In this document: in pieces, positions 1 to 6,392 of the stretch
Layout: every line of letters starts with the position of its first letter
Numbering within the stretch: position 1 is the stretch's first letter
Source of the DNA: a virus
Length of the DNA: 60,247 bases
Direction: 5' to 3' (one strand)
IMG/VR virus record: IMGVR_UViG_3300023118_000002
Span: 1 to 60,247 of that record
Program-made: the position numbers and the translations under genes
The notes under the pieces: generated by a model
Told to the model about the DNA's origin: nothing
The model's input: the letters and a program-made list of their open reading frames with translations, nothing else
Database searches by the model: none

Positions 1-45
1 AGGGTTTTGCTCACTTTCCGGTAGCGCGTTAGTTACTTCATCCAT
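1..45 (-). CDS. 5' end of the 61-aa hypothetical gene (duplicate copy at the contig end)
   Basis: These bases hold the start codon and the first 15 codons (MDEVTNALPESEQNP) of the gene whose complete copy lies at 59980..60165. The start codon overlaps the stop of the next gene upstream (45..251) as TAATG, so translation is probably coupled. On the circle this is one gene, not two. Confidence 0.7.
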   Translation of the reverse strand, partial: MDEVTNALPESEQNP

Positions 46-127
46 TAGATAGTGGCTCTAGGAAACGCGTAGATAAAGAGCACAATACCCAGTACAAGGT
101 TGAATGCTCCGATGAGAGACAGCCCGG
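1..127. repeat. 127-bp terminal direct repeat, left copy (circle overlap)
   Basis: Bases 1-127 are identical to 60121-60247. A gene (59980..60165) reads across the join and is intact only because of the overlap, which shows that the molecule is circular or circularly permuted. The exact 127-bp length matches a common assembler k-mer, so an assembly overlap is likelier than a biological terminal repeat. Confidence 0.95.
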
Positions 128-251
128 TACTCACTCCGGAAGACATACCTACGCCACGTGCCATGTAGGACCAGAATCGCAGAATGTATGCAATACCAAT
201 GATCAAGGCAAGGACCGCGATGAAAAAAAGCAGGAGGTTAAGGAAGAGCAT
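45..251 (-). CDS. Small two-helix membrane protein (68 aa)
   Basis: The protein is almost entirely hydrophobic: a first membrane helix spans about residues 2-25 and a second about 40-65, joined by a short loop with a few charged residues (RFWSYMARG). There is no signal-peptidase site, so it is probably an integral inner-membrane protein. It lies downstream of the surface-anchored protein gene (373..1953), separated by 121 bp, and its stop overlaps the start of the following gene. I do not recognise the family. A holin-like or exclusion role is possible but nothing in the sequence decides it. Confidence 0.75.
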   Translation of the reverse strand: MLFLNLLLFFIAVLALIIGIAYILRFWSYMARGVGMSSGVSTGLSLIGAFNLVLGIVLFIYAFPRATI

Positions 252-372
252 GGTAGTACCTTTCTAAAAGTTAGTGAGGGGCGCAATTATCTCTAGGGGG
301 GATGAGATTTTGCTGTCTTTTATATCTGGCCTAATCGGGGGAACCGGCCAAGAGCCCACATCAAATATGTTA

Positions 373-1953
373 CTAGCGGTTCATCGAACGGCGGCGAATC
401 ACAACGCTGGCTGCGAAGAGAATCACACCGAAGATGAAGATCCCAAGAGCAATGGCACTCGTGGAGTTGGTGTTGGAGCTCGCACCAGTTGATGCAAGAA
501 CTTCAGCCGGGACAGGAGTCGTCTTGACAACTACCGGAGCAATCGTCTCGACAGGAGCAGGAGTCGTCGGCGTAACAACTACCGGGGGCTCCACAACAGG
601 CGGCTTTGCGTACTTCAGATCGAAGCAGTCACCCTTTGCTGCAACGAGAGTCGCTCCGTCACCCTTGGCATAGGACGAACCAGTCTGCCAATGGATGGAA
701 GTGATCTTGTTGTGCGGGTAGGCCGCGGCGATCTCAGCAATGGTCTTGCCAAGGAACACGTTCTTGCTACCGACATTCGCAACCGAGGCCTGAGTGACAT
801 TGTGATCGGTGATGGAAAGGGAGTTGTAACCACCCAGTCCGTCGCCAGTCAGGTCCACCACGAACCGGAAGAAGATGCCGTTTCCGACAACATCCTTATC
901 GGTCCAGTTGATGCCCGTAAAGCCCTGCAGGTTGCCGTTGGTCGGGTAACCGAACTCCACCGGAGTCTTATCGCCCTGGCTCACAAACGACTTGCCATCT
1001 GCAATATCTGCAGGAGCGTGGTCATCTGACTCAGTGTAAGCGCCACCGACGAACGTACACTTCTCGCCTGCAACCGGAGGAGCGACGTAGCAAGCAGCCG
1101 AAGCGTCTGTGCTTTGAGTTACACCAGTTGCAGGAAGCACGACGAGCGTCTGAGAAAGCAGGCCAACGACCTTGGTTCCCTTCGGGTACTTCGCATCAAA
1201 GCCAGGTCCAACTTTCTGAACGGTGGCAATATACGTACCAGGTCCCGTGTATGCCTTGTTCAAATATACGCGGAAGCCGTCACCCTCGTACCCGTTCGGG
1301 TTCTGGGCAGCAGGCCAACTCGTCAGAGGCAGCAATCCAGCAGTGTCACACGTGGGGGGATTGACCGCAAGCGGCCCAACCTCGATTGTGGTAACGGTGC
1401 AGGCGGGGGTAGTGAAGACGTTGTAAACCTGACCGGAAGCCGGCCAAGACTCGTCTCCTCCGTTGAGAACACCCTTGGTAACTAGAGCGGTCGTCTTCGC
1501 ATCATCCGCGTAGAGATCGAACTGGTAAGTCGTCCCACACTTGGTAGCGAAACTGTCGAACTGGTGGACATCCGTGCTGGTGGTCAGACCGTCATGCACG
1601 AGTGCCTGGGGGAATTTAGGCTGCAAGTTGAGCGCGCCCTCCCAGATAGCCGCGTGGTACGTCACGACGGGTGCCGTTTTCGTCTCCTGCACCGGCTCCG
1701 TGGACACCGGCGTAACCTCTGTGACGGGGTCCGGGGAAGTAGACTTCGGGAGTTCCGAGGGCGTAACGTTCGGCTCGGAAACCGGCTTCTGGGCTTCGAC
1801 TGGCGTCGTCGACTCGACGGTAGGGGTCTCGGTGACGACCTGAGCCGTATCCGTGGGCGTGCCGACCTCGTCTGCTGTGGCGGGGCCGGCCAGTGCTAAA
1901 CCCCCGAAACCGAGGGACAGGACTAGTCCTGCTGCTGCAAAGATCTTTTTCAT
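373..1953 (-). CDS. Secreted surface protein with LASTG cell-wall sorting signal
   Basis: The protein begins with a classical signal peptide (two Lys, then a Leu/Gly/Ala-rich core, cleavage near ALAGPATA|DE around residues 22-28). A Thr/Pro/Val-rich low-complexity linker follows to about residue 95, then a Cys-containing ectodomain. The C-terminus has a second Pro/Thr/Val linker, the motif LASTG, a hydrophobic helix (IALGIFIFGVILFAASVVI) and a basic tail RRRSMNR. This order (LAXTG, helix, Arg tail) is the sorting signal of class E sortases of actinobacteria. I infer that the host sortase displays the protein on the cell wall, perhaps to block superinfection or to change adhesion. Two ATGs are adjacent after AAGGAGTAA; the second has better spacing. 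The stop of the upstream gene lies within this start region. Confidence 0.88.
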   Translation of the reverse strand: MKKIFAAAGLVLSLGFGGLALAGPATADEVGTPTDTAQVVTETPTVESTTPVEAQKPVSEPNVTPSELPKSTSPDPVTEVTPVSTEPVQETKTAPVVTYHAAIWEGALNLQPKFPQALVHDGLTTSTDVHQFDSFATKCGTTYQFDLYADDAKTTALVTKGVLNGGDESWPASGQVYNVFTTPACTVTTIEVGPLAVNPPTCDTAGLLPLTSWPAAQNPNGYEGDGFRVYLNKAYTGPGTYIATVQKVGPGFDAKYPKGTKVVGLLSQTLVVLPATGVTQSTDASAACYVAPPVAGEKCTFVGGAYTESDDHAPADIADGKSFVSQGDKTPVEFGYPTNGNLQGFTGINWTDKDVVGNGIFFRFVVDLTGDGLGGYNSLSITDHNVTQASVANVGSKNVFLGKTIAEIAAAYPHNKITSIHWQTGSSYAKGDGATLVAAKGDCFDLKYAKPPVVEPPVVVTPTTPAPVETIAPVVVKTTPVPAEVLASTGASSNTNSTSAIALGIFIFGVILFAASVVIRRRSMNR

Positions 1954-1956
1954 CAT

Positions 1957-2238
1957 TTACTCCTTGTTTGGGTCGTGCCTGAATATTTCGATGGTGTCTG
2001 CTCTGTTTAGAAGTACCGGGGGAATTGCGAGGAGTGGTGCTGTCGTTTCGTAAACAACATCTGTTCCAACCGCTAGATGAATCTGAATTGCGTTTATAGT
2101 TCCAACTTCGCCATGACCTTCAATATCAACGAAATACGGAACTTCAGAGTCAGCTGCCAGAGCTTTGCGGTATTCACTTTTACCAGATCTTGGTGGACCT
2201 GTCAAAATAGTGAAATGGCCTTTTTGTACTGCCGACAT
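1957..2238 (-). CDS. Mini P-loop protein with Walker A motif (about 93 aa)
   Basis: Residues 14-22 read TGPPRSGKS, a clear Walker A loop after a short beta strand (HFTILTG). The rest is much shorter than any usual P-loop NTPase, and I see no convincing Walker B acidic pair, although YFVDIEG could supply one. It may be a stripped-down nucleotide kinase or a nucleotide-binding regulator. AAGGAGTAAATGATG precedes the start and overlaps the end of the 36-aa gene upstream, and its stop abuts the start of the surface-protein gene. This tight spacing shows one operon. Confidence 0.7.
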   Translation of the reverse strand: MSAVQKGHFTILTGPPRSGKSEYRKALAADSEVPYFVDIEGHGEVGTINAIQIHLAVGTDVVYETTAPLLAIPPVLLNRADTIEIFRHDPNKE

Positions 2239-2248
2239 CATTTACTCC

Positions 2249-2359
2249 TTACAGAATGTAGAAACCGTTTTCATCCTGAGGAGGAAGGTTACCGGCTTCA
2301 ATCAAATTACCGATCAGGTCGGCCAAATCAAATATATCTTGAACGGTCATGTCGTCCAT
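2249..2359 (-). CDS. 36-aa microprotein
   Basis: The reading frame starts at ATG after AAGGAGGAACC and encodes an acidic 36-residue protein (MDDMTVQDIFDLADLIGN start, NGFYIL end). The strong ribosome binding site and the exact fit between its neighbours support it. I recognise no domain. The pattern VQDIFDLADLIG recalls VQDVYDEMTREQ in the 57-aa gene at 2607..2780, so the two may be related. Confidence 0.65.
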   Translation of the reverse strand: MDDMTVQDIFDLADLIGNLIEAGNLPPQDENGFYIL

Positions 2360-2424
2360 GGTTCCTCCTTAAGTTGAAAGCGAAGGGGGCCAAGCGATTG
2401 CTCAGCCCCCAAATATATAGCTAG

Positions 2425-2607
2425 TTACTCAGCAGCCTTTTTGGCCGCATCGGTAATGTCCTCAAGGACCTCGACTGCCTTGTCGCTGGGTGCGATCTTG
2501 ATGAGGCCGGCAGCGAGCGTGACAGCTACGACACCTGCACCGATGATCACGGTACGACGGATGATGGTGCCCTTGTTGGCGTTGATGGTGCGGATGAAGT
2601 TCTTCAT
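2425..2607 (-). CDS. Single-helix membrane protein (60 aa)
   Basis: A basic N-terminus (KNFIRTINANKGTIIRR) is followed by one membrane helix (TVIIGAGVVAVTLAAGLI) and an acidic, Lys-rich amphipathic tail. This predicts an N-in membrane anchor with a short exposed helix. AAGGAGAAAACTG precedes the ATG, which overlaps the TGA of the upstream gene as ATGA. It belongs to a run of similar tiny membrane proteins between 2.4 and 6.8 kb. Function unknown. Confidence 0.75.
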   Translation of the reverse strand: MKNFIRTINANKGTIIRRTVIIGAGVVAVTLAAGLIKIAPSDKAVEVLEDITDAAKKAAE

Positions 2608-2780
2608 CAGTTTTCTCCTTGTTTGGGTTTTGAATCGAGTAACTCTTGAAGATGCTCTACAAGAGTCGTCATAACTATTTCTTGTGTGTCTAAAACAGAT
2701 CCAACTAAGAACGCAACTACAACCTGCTGTTCTCGAGTCATTTCGTCATAGACGTCTTGAACGGTTCTTGCTTTAGTCAC
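2607..2780 (-). CDS. 57-aa protein resembling the phage delta/scaffold motif
   Basis: The gene starts at GTG, overlapping the upstream TGA (TTGTGA), and ends in ATGA overlap with the next gene. The protein contains TVQDVYDEMTREQQVVVAFLVG. The pattern (V-x-D-V-Y-x-x-M-T-x-E-Q-x-x-V-V-x-x-L-V-G) resembles the region around residues 198-212 of the capsid polyprotein here (TLTPKQTEVVEYVIG) and short phage proteins that I recall from Firmicutes phages. It may be a small helical oligomerisation module. I infer this from the pattern only. Confidence 0.6.
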   Translation of the reverse strand: MTKARTVQDVYDEMTREQQVVVAFLVGSVLDTQEIVMTTLVEHLQELLDSKPKQGEN

Positions 2781-2932
2781 AATCCGGTTCCTTCACATTC
2801 CGGACAGTGGCAGACTTCGAATTCCATGTAGCCGCACGCTTCGCATTTACACGGTCCCCGATCGTCTGGTACCAGATCATTGAAACATCGATCTGTAGTC
2901 TTGCCGGGGGAGAGCTCGGAAGCTAATGGCAA
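2777..2932 (-). CDS. Small Cys-rich zinc-ribbon-like protein (about 51 aa, TTG start)
   Basis: The frame ends with CKCEACGY and CHCPECEGTG, two CxxC-type knuckles that would bind zinc, so the frame is protein-like. No ATG fits; a TTG lies 7 nt after GGGAGG inside the 3' end of the upstream gene (56-nt overlap). The downstream GTG overlaps its TGA. The start is uncertain. An alternative 35-aa frame begins at the ATGA overlap but looks like non-coding sequence. Confidence 0.45.
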   Translation of the reverse strand: MPLASELSPGKTTDRCFNDLVPDDRGPCKCEACGYMEFEVCHCPECEGTGL

Positions 2933-3671
2933 GACAAGGCCTCCCATCCGGAGTCAGCGCACTGTTGAACTCGATACTCATCTTGTTCTCAGGAGCGAAT
3001 CCGACCTGTTCGCCGACAACGGCGTCTTCGAGACCTACCAGGTGATAGAACTCGTTGAGTGACATGTACATCTCACCGTCAATAAGCATTTCGTTGATGT
3101 CGTTCTGAGCAGAACGAATCTTCTCCATACTCGAGGTGAAATATCGACGGGTGTAGGTGTCGAGGCAAAGTACGTCTCCGGTACCGATCACAAGAGCGTC
3201 TTCGCTAGGCGGAGGATTCTTTTCGATCTGCTTCTTGACTACCTCGGTACGGACCTGATCTTCCTTGGTCTTTCCGAGTGCCTCTACTACCTGCTCTTTG
3301 TACTCCTGGAACGCGCCTTCAGTAATTGCGAAAGCACCTACAAGAGCGGCCTGACGCCTCGAGTTGATGCTCTGAGCACCGATGATACAGGCGACCGTTG
3401 CAGCTCCAGTTGACAATGCCGGAATATAAAGCGTCCAGTTGAGCTTGACCAGATCCCAATTGGTAAGAAGCTTAGGTTCAGCTCCTCCTGCTTTATATTC
3501 CGCCTCCATGTCACTGATGAGGTTGTCGGTTTTACGGACGGCTCTAGGTGTTGCTTTGACCGCCAGTATAGCTGTACTGAAAACTCCAGCTACGGCCAGA
3601 CCCGTCAGGATGACAGGTGACTTTGTTTGAACGCCTTTTACAGCATTCCTAGCGACGACGGCGAGGGACAT
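2877..3671 (-). CDS. Membrane protein of the DUF6353-like phage family (paralogue 1)
   Basis: The protein has an N-terminal membrane helix (residues ~19-38), a second hydrophobic region (~78-100), then a long cytosolic or periplasmic domain ending in a conserved LNEFYHLVGLEDAVVGEQVG block. The layout and several blocks match the 299-aa protein at 55234..56130 (P-x-x-L-T-G, S-x-x-F-x-x-Y-x-x-x-V-x-x-x-L-G, LNE-x-Y-x-x-x-G, V-G), so the two are paralogues. I recognise the family from phages of Firmicutes and actinobacteria, from memory as DUF6353; its role is unknown. The start overlaps the end of the upstream gene by 23 nt. Confidence 0.8.
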   Translation of the reverse strand: MSLAVVARNAVKGVQTKSPVILTGLAVAGVFSTAILAVKATPRAVRKTDNLISDMEAEYKAGGAEPKLLTNWDLVKLNWTLYIPALSTGAATVACIIGAQSINSRRQAALVGAFAITEGAFQEYKEQVVEALGKTKEDQVRTEVVKKQIEKNPPPSEDALVIGTGDVLCLDTYTRRYFTSSMEKIRSAQNDINEMLIDGEMYMSLNEFYHLVGLEDAVVGEQVGFAPENKMSIEFNSALTPDGRPCLAISFRALPRQDYRSMFQ

Positions 3672-3867
3672 AAATTGCCTCCGGCTTTCTAATTGTGTTT
3701 ACATCATAAAGTACGCGGCCGTTTGCGAATTTACGAATTGCTCTATTCATCCTGCGCCGTTCAAAGAATCTACGCAGGCTGTTTGCGATCGGTTTGCGGA
3801 AATATCCCAACCACAGCAAAGCTGCAAGAGGAATAGCGATCGACCACGGGATGTTATCGGGTGTCAT
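3649..3867 (-). CDS. Single-helix membrane protein with basic tail (72 aa)
   Basis: MTPDNIPW is followed by one membrane helix (SIAIPLAALLWLGYF) and a strongly basic C-terminal region (RRFFERRRMNRAIRK, ending PRRRR), typical of a membrane anchor with a cytosolic nucleic-acid- or lipid-binding tail. TTGAAAGGAGAGAACAA precedes the ATG. The gene lies right behind a terminator-like hairpin and overlaps the DUF6353-like gene, so the pair is probably co-translated. Confidence 0.7.
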   Translation of the reverse strand: MTPDNIPWSIAIPLAALLWLGYFRKPIANSLRRFFERRRMNRAIRKFANGRVLYDVNTIRKPEAIYVPRRRR

Positions 3868-3890
3868 TTGTTCTCTCCTTTCAAGAAAGA

Positions 3891-3923
3891 AAGCCATACC
3901 ACAGGATTAGTGTGATATGGCTT
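3891..3923 (-). terminator. Hairpin between membrane-protein genes
   Basis: Arms 3891-3898 and 3916-3923 are perfectly complementary (8 bp); after one mismatch a further 4 bp pair around a 7-nt loop. In the direction of transcription the hairpin is followed by TTTCTTTC, so it may terminate the transcript of 3948..4127 or act as a processing site just before the next ribosome binding site. Confidence 0.6.
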
Positions 3924-3947
3924 ATTGCAGTTTTGCAGTTGGCGAGA

Positions 3948-4127
3948 TTACTCGGCCGACTCTTCTTCGGGCAGGACCGCGTTGAGGATTGCTCCAGAGA
4001 TCAGCGTGACCGCGACCGCTGTTGCAACACCGAGAACGATGTTCACGGCAAGCTTGGTGGCGAGGGCTTTGCTGACCTTCTTGAGCTCATCCTTGTTGAG
4101 GTCTTTGATGACGGTAGAGGTGGGCAT
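3948..4127 (-). CDS. Single-helix membrane protein (59 aa)
   Basis: A charged N-terminal helix (VIKDLNKDELKKVSKALATK) precedes one membrane helix (LAVNIVLGVATAVAVTLISGAIL) and an acidic end (PEEESAE). The ATG follows TCTTGAAAGGAACTACA. A conserved phage promoter lies 30 nt upstream (4157..4182), so this gene has its own transcript. Function unknown. Confidence 0.75.
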   Translation of the reverse strand: MPTSTVIKDLNKDELKKVSKALATKLAVNIVLGVATAVAVTLISGAILNAVLPEEESAE

Positions 4128-4156
4128 TGTAGTTCCTTTCAAGAGGTATTACTGGT

Positions 4157-4182
4157 CATTATATGCCCTGTTTTTTGCGCGA
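4157..4182 (-). promoter_or_regulatory. Phage promoter, TCGCR-N5-AACA-N5-TATAATG family
   Basis: On the minus strand the site reads TCGCG, 5 nt, AACA, 5 nt, TATAATG. TATAAT is a perfect -10 hexamer. It stands directly upstream of the 59-aa membrane protein gene and overlaps the start of no gene. Confidence 0.75.
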
Positions 4183-4183
4183 G

Positions 4184-4537
4184 TTATCCGGGGTAACGGA
4201 GCTCGATATACTCTTCCGAGAAATCAGCCGAGTCAGTCACGAAGAGCTTTACACCTACGAGCGTGTCATCAACTAAATTGTTATTCCCTCGAGGCATGAG
4301 GAACGAGGGGAACGTGTTTACGAACAGGTTAAGGTCAACCATCGGAGTAACCGTGCGATACACAACGTGCAAAGCTGGCTCCCCCTCAGATGCAAACCAA
4401 GTATCACCCTGAATATCCAGAGCAGGCTCGATGTAGGGAGTGTCCGGATTGGCCTGAGGAGGCAGTAGTCGATACATCTGCGCTTCCAGTACACCGATCT
4501 CTTCGGGCATGATACCCATGTGAATTGCAAGACTCAT
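4184..4537 (-). CDS. Hypothetical protein (117 aa)
   Basis: A soluble acidic protein with mixed alpha/beta composition, several PP and NP turns and aromatic residues (DTWFASEGEPALHVVYRT). No membrane helix or nucleotide motif is visible. The start ATG overlaps the TGA of the upstream gene (TGATG) after GGAGAAGAT. I do not recognise it. Confidence 0.65.
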   Translation of the reverse strand: MSLAIHMGIMPEEIGVLEAQMYRLLPPQANPDTPYIEPALDIQGDTWFASEGEPALHVVYRTVTPMVDLNLFVNTFPSFLMPRGNNNLVDDTLVGVKLFVTDSADFSEEYIELRYPG

Positions 4538-4710
4538 CAATCTTCTCCTTCTAGGTGGTCTACGATCTTCGCAAACTCGAGGTTGTCATTAAGTGTCCGA
4601 AGCATCTCGAAAGCTTCGTTTAGTGCTTTGATTTCATCTTCTTTGCGGATCAGGGCAAATATACTTACACCCAGGGCTGCACTTGCGATGACGATAGCGA
4701 TTTTATTCAT
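4537..4710 (-). CDS. Membrane-anchored helical protein (57 aa)
   Basis: The N-terminus forms a membrane helix (IAIVIASAALGVSIFALI) followed by a charged coiled helix (RKEDEIKALNEAFEMLRTL). This gives an N-terminal anchor with a cytosolic helix. AAAGG 6 nt before the ATG is the only binding site. Its stop overlaps the next start. Confidence 0.65.
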   Translation of the reverse strand: MNKIAIVIASAALGVSIFALIRKEDEIKALNEAFEMLRTLNDNLEFAKIVDHLEGED

Positions 4711-4770
4711 ACGCGACCTTTGCAAAGTAAAACCCTAGGCCGTGAGGCTTTCGGGTATTGGATCTTTTAG

Positions 4771-4923
4771 TTAAACGAGTTTGGATGCTCGGTAGGCGTA
4801 TGCGGAGGATTCCACAGTCTTAGCGACGGCCTTCAGGAGTCCGGTTGCTACTACAGCAGCGGACAAGAGAATGGTCGCGGCGAAGATGGGGTCTTCTTCG
4901 AAACGGGCTTTGAGTTTCTTCAT
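4771..4923 (-). CDS. Single-helix membrane protein (50 aa)
   Basis: MKKLKARFEEDP precedes one membrane helix (IFAATILLSAAVVATGLL), and the end is polar. The ATG follows CTCTTGAAAGGAAAACCA, the same leader used by the 54-aa gene at 5821..5985. A promoter of the conserved family (4947..4972) stands 24 nt upstream. Confidence 0.7.
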   Translation of the reverse strand: MKKLKARFEEDPIFAATILLSAAVVATGLLKAVAKTVESSAYAYRASKLV

Positions 4924-4946
4924 TGGTTTTCCTTTCAAGAGGGTTT

Positions 4947-4972
4947 CATTATAGGGGTTGTTTTTAATGCGA
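4947..4972 (-). promoter_or_regulatory. Phage promoter, TCGCA-N5-AACA-N5-TATAATG
   Basis: On the minus strand: TCGCA, TTAAA, AACA, ACCCC, TATAATG. All three conserved blocks are perfect. The site overlaps the last codons of the 41-aa zinc-knuckle gene and drives the 50-aa membrane protein gene. Confidence 0.8.
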
Positions 4973-5089
4973 GGCTTTATGGCATTTGCAATCACAGTCT
5001 ACGTGTGCGCCTTTATACCCCCGAATATCGTTCTTGCATTCTTCGTGGTTGCCCATAAAGCATTCGTTGGTAAGTGCTTCTCCACTCAC
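4964..5089 (-). CDS. Cys/His-rich zinc-knuckle microprotein (41 aa, GTG start)
   Basis: The frame starts at GTG within GTGA overlapping the stop of the upstream gene, 6 nt after GGAGGTGA. It contains CFMGNHEEC and ends HVDCDCKCHKASH. The CxCxCH ending recurs in small actinophage proteins and should bind zinc. Its last codons overlap a phage promoter, which means the promoter sequence is also constrained as coding sequence. Confidence 0.6.
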   Translation of the reverse strand: MSGEALTNECFMGNHEECKNDIRGYKGAHVDCDCKCHKASH

Positions 5090-5316
5090 GTAGTCACCTC
5101 CTCATCCACCTTGAGAGTTGTCAGCTCGAGGTTCGGATAATGGCGCGCGAAGACGGATTCCGGCATGATCAGAAAGCGCGGACGCTCGCTCCAATCCTCG
5201 ACCAGAATCCAGCCAATGTTCGTGGTGTAAGCCCGCTCATCGACACCTGAAATATGATGCAGGAGATTGGTGTTTTTCTCGGTTACTTTCCAGGCTTTTG
5301 TTTCTTGATTAGCCAT
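5086..5316 (-). CDS. Hypothetical protein (76 aa)
   Basis: A soluble protein rich in beta-forming residues (GWILVEDWSERPRFLIMPESVF). It lies in a tightly overlapping three-gene run: its ATG overlaps the upstream TAA and its TGA overlaps the downstream GTG. I do not recognise it. Confidence 0.65.
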   Translation of the reverse strand: MANQETKAWKVTEKNTNLLHHISGVDERAYTTNIGWILVEDWSERPRFLIMPESVFARHYPNLELTTLKVDEEVTT

Positions 5317-5453
5317 TACTTTGCTTCCTCTTCCGCGCGAGCGATCTTGAGTTGTTCTTCCCAGTGCTCAACTTCGTCCCAGAAGCCGAGGCCTGTAGCC
5401 AGCTTACAAAGCTTCTCGAGCGATTCAATCGAATATCCGGTACTGTTGGTCAT
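5316..5453 (-). CDS. Small helical protein (45 aa)
   Basis: AAGGAGTAAATGATG precedes a 45-residue acidic helical protein (IESLEKLCKLATGLGFWDEVEHW). The second ATG has the better spacing. The stop overlaps the following start (TAATG). The good ribosome binding site and the exact fit between neighbours support it. Confidence 0.65.
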   Translation of the reverse strand: MTNSTGYSIESLEKLCKLATGLGFWDEVEHWEEQLKIARAEEEAK

Positions 5454-5463
5454 CATTTACTCC

Positions 5464-5661
5464 TTAAGACAAACGGTTTATCAGGATCTTGCTGAGTGTG
5501 TTGAGTCCGATTATGATGGCGATTCCAACGATGAGCTTCTCTGCTGCGTGGTCAATTACATACGTGACCTGGGCAGGAATCGGAATATCGTTTGTAGCAG
5601 GTTCAGGTGCTGCTTTGGGTTGCTCTTTTACGATGCGAACCTCGAGTTTACGACCAAGCAT
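5464..5661 (-). CDS. Membrane protein with C-terminal anchor (65 aa)
   Basis: A basic beta-like N-terminus (MLGRKLEVRIVKEQPK) and an Ala/Pro linker lead to a C-terminal membrane helix (KLIVGIAIIIGLNTLSKILI). It therefore looks tail-anchored. The ATG follows TCTTGAAAGGAGACCCT. Two promoters of the conserved family lie upstream (5763..5788, and a weaker 5683..5708). Confidence 0.7.
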   Translation of the reverse strand: MLGRKLEVRIVKEQPKAAPEPATNDIPIPAQVTYVIDHAAEKLIVGIAIIIGLNTLSKILINRLS

Positions 5662-5682
5662 AGGGTCTCCTTTCAAGAGAAA

Positions 5683-5708
5683 AATTATAACCTGTGTTAG
5701 GTTACTGA
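5683..5708 (-). promoter_or_regulatory. Weak second copy of the phage promoter
   Basis: On the minus strand the site reads TCAGT, 5 nt, AACA, 5 nt, TATAATT. Spacing and the AACA and TATAAT blocks match the family, but TCGCA is degenerate. It lies between the strong promoter at 5763..5788 and the 65-aa membrane protein gene. Confidence 0.45.
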
Positions 5709-5762
5709 AAAATATCTTACGGATTCGAACCGTGACGCCCCACAATGTGCGAGAGTATCTTT

Positions 5763-5788
5763 CACTATAGGGCTTGTAATTCATGCGA
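5763..5788 (-). promoter_or_regulatory. Phage promoter, TCGCA-N5-TACA-N5-TATAGTG
   Basis: On the minus strand: TCGCA, TGAAT, TACA, AGCCC, TATAGTG, preceded by TATAGTTTT as in other copies. It drives 5464..5661 with an unusually long leader of about 95 nt, which contains a tRNA T-arm-like hairpin at 5719-5733. Confidence 0.7.
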
Positions 5789-5820
5789 AAAACTATAGGC
5801 CTTGTTAGGGCCCAATAGCT

Positions 5821-5985
5821 TTATTGGATGTTGAACGGGTGATCTTCGGTGACAATTCCGTGAAATGCTTTTTTATTCAAGTTTTGGAGCTTTCGGAGTG
5901 AGAGACCAACTACGATCGCGGTTGCGAGGCAGACAGTCCCAAACAGGATAGCTACTTGCGTTGAGGTAAGTTGCGATTCATTCAT
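5821..5985 (-). CDS. Single-helix membrane protein (54 aa)
   Basis: MNESQLTSTQ is followed by one membrane helix (VAILFGTVCLATAIVVGLSL) and a short basic then polar tail. The ATG follows CTGAAAGGAAAACCA. A perfect promoter (6008..6033) stands 22 nt upstream, so this is a one-gene transcription unit. Function unknown. Confidence 0.7.
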   Translation of the reverse strand: MNESQLTSTQVAILFGTVCLATAIVVGLSLRKLQNLNKKAFHGIVTEDHPFNIQ

Positions 5986-6007
5986 TGGTTTTCCTTTCAG
6001 AGGGGTT

Positions 6008-6033
6008 CATTATAGGCTATGTTTTCCTTGCGA
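6008..6033 (-). promoter_or_regulatory. Phage promoter, TCGCA-N5-AACA-N5-TATAATG
   Basis: On the minus strand: TCGCA, AGGAA, AACA, TAGCC, TATAATG, preceded by TTATAGTTTT. It drives the 54-aa membrane protein gene. Confidence 0.8.
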
Positions 6034-6078
6034 AAAACTATAACCTTTGTGGAATTACCGTGAGGTTATAGTTGGATG

Positions 6079-6336
6079 TTAGTTTGCGGGTATAAACCAC
6101 ATGGGGGTGTTTGGTGCAACGACTGTTTCAATGATTTCGGTAACGCCGTACTTGCGTACATCATCGAGGTACGGGTTGGACAACATTTCTTCGTACACCT
6201 TTTTAAGTTCGAGATCAGGGGCATGTTTGAGCGACACTGCTGCGTAGGCAATGACCGCTCCTCCAATTGCTGCTCCGGCGTAAAGGGCGTAAAAAGTCAG
6301 TTCGTCTTTATGGTTTTTGATGAATGTCTTAAGCAT
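6079..6336 (-). CDS. Membrane-anchored protein (85 aa)
   Basis: A charged N-terminus (MLKTFIKNHKDELT) leads to one membrane helix (FYALYAGAAIGGAVIAYAAV) and a soluble tail of about 50 residues with an acidic helix (ELKKVYEEMLSNPYLDDV). The ATG follows TCTTGAAAGGAGAACCCC. It has its own promoter (6367..6392) and lies behind a strong terminator, so it is separately controlled. Confidence 0.75.
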   Translation of the reverse strand: MLKTFIKNHKDELTFYALYAGAAIGGAVIAYAAVSLKHAPDLELKKVYEEMLSNPYLDDVRKYGVTEIIETVVAPNTPMWFIPAN

Positions 6337-6366
6337 GGGGTTCTCCTTTCAAGAGAAATTAGGGTT

Positions 6367-6392
6367 CATTATAGGCCGTGTTTTCCTTGCGA
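6367..6392 (-). promoter_or_regulatory. Phage promoter, TCGCA-N5-AACA-N5-TATAATG
   Basis: On the minus strand: TCGCA, AGGAA, AACA, CGGCC, TATAATG, with TTATATTTTT upstream. It sits directly after the terminator at 6411..6456, a typical terminator-promoter junction. Confidence 0.8.

Noticed and set aside
1-127. A biological terminal redundancy or packaging repeat of 127 bp
   Set aside because: The length matches an assembler k-mer, and genes run cleanly through the junction, so an assembly overlap is the simpler explanation. Raw read ends would decide.
5706-5764. A 9-bp stem (5706-5714 with 5756-5764) that would close a tRNA-like fold in the leader of 5464..5661
   Set aside because: The 5' arm overlaps the -10 element of the promoter, so most of it would lie upstream of the transcription start and could not be in the RNA.
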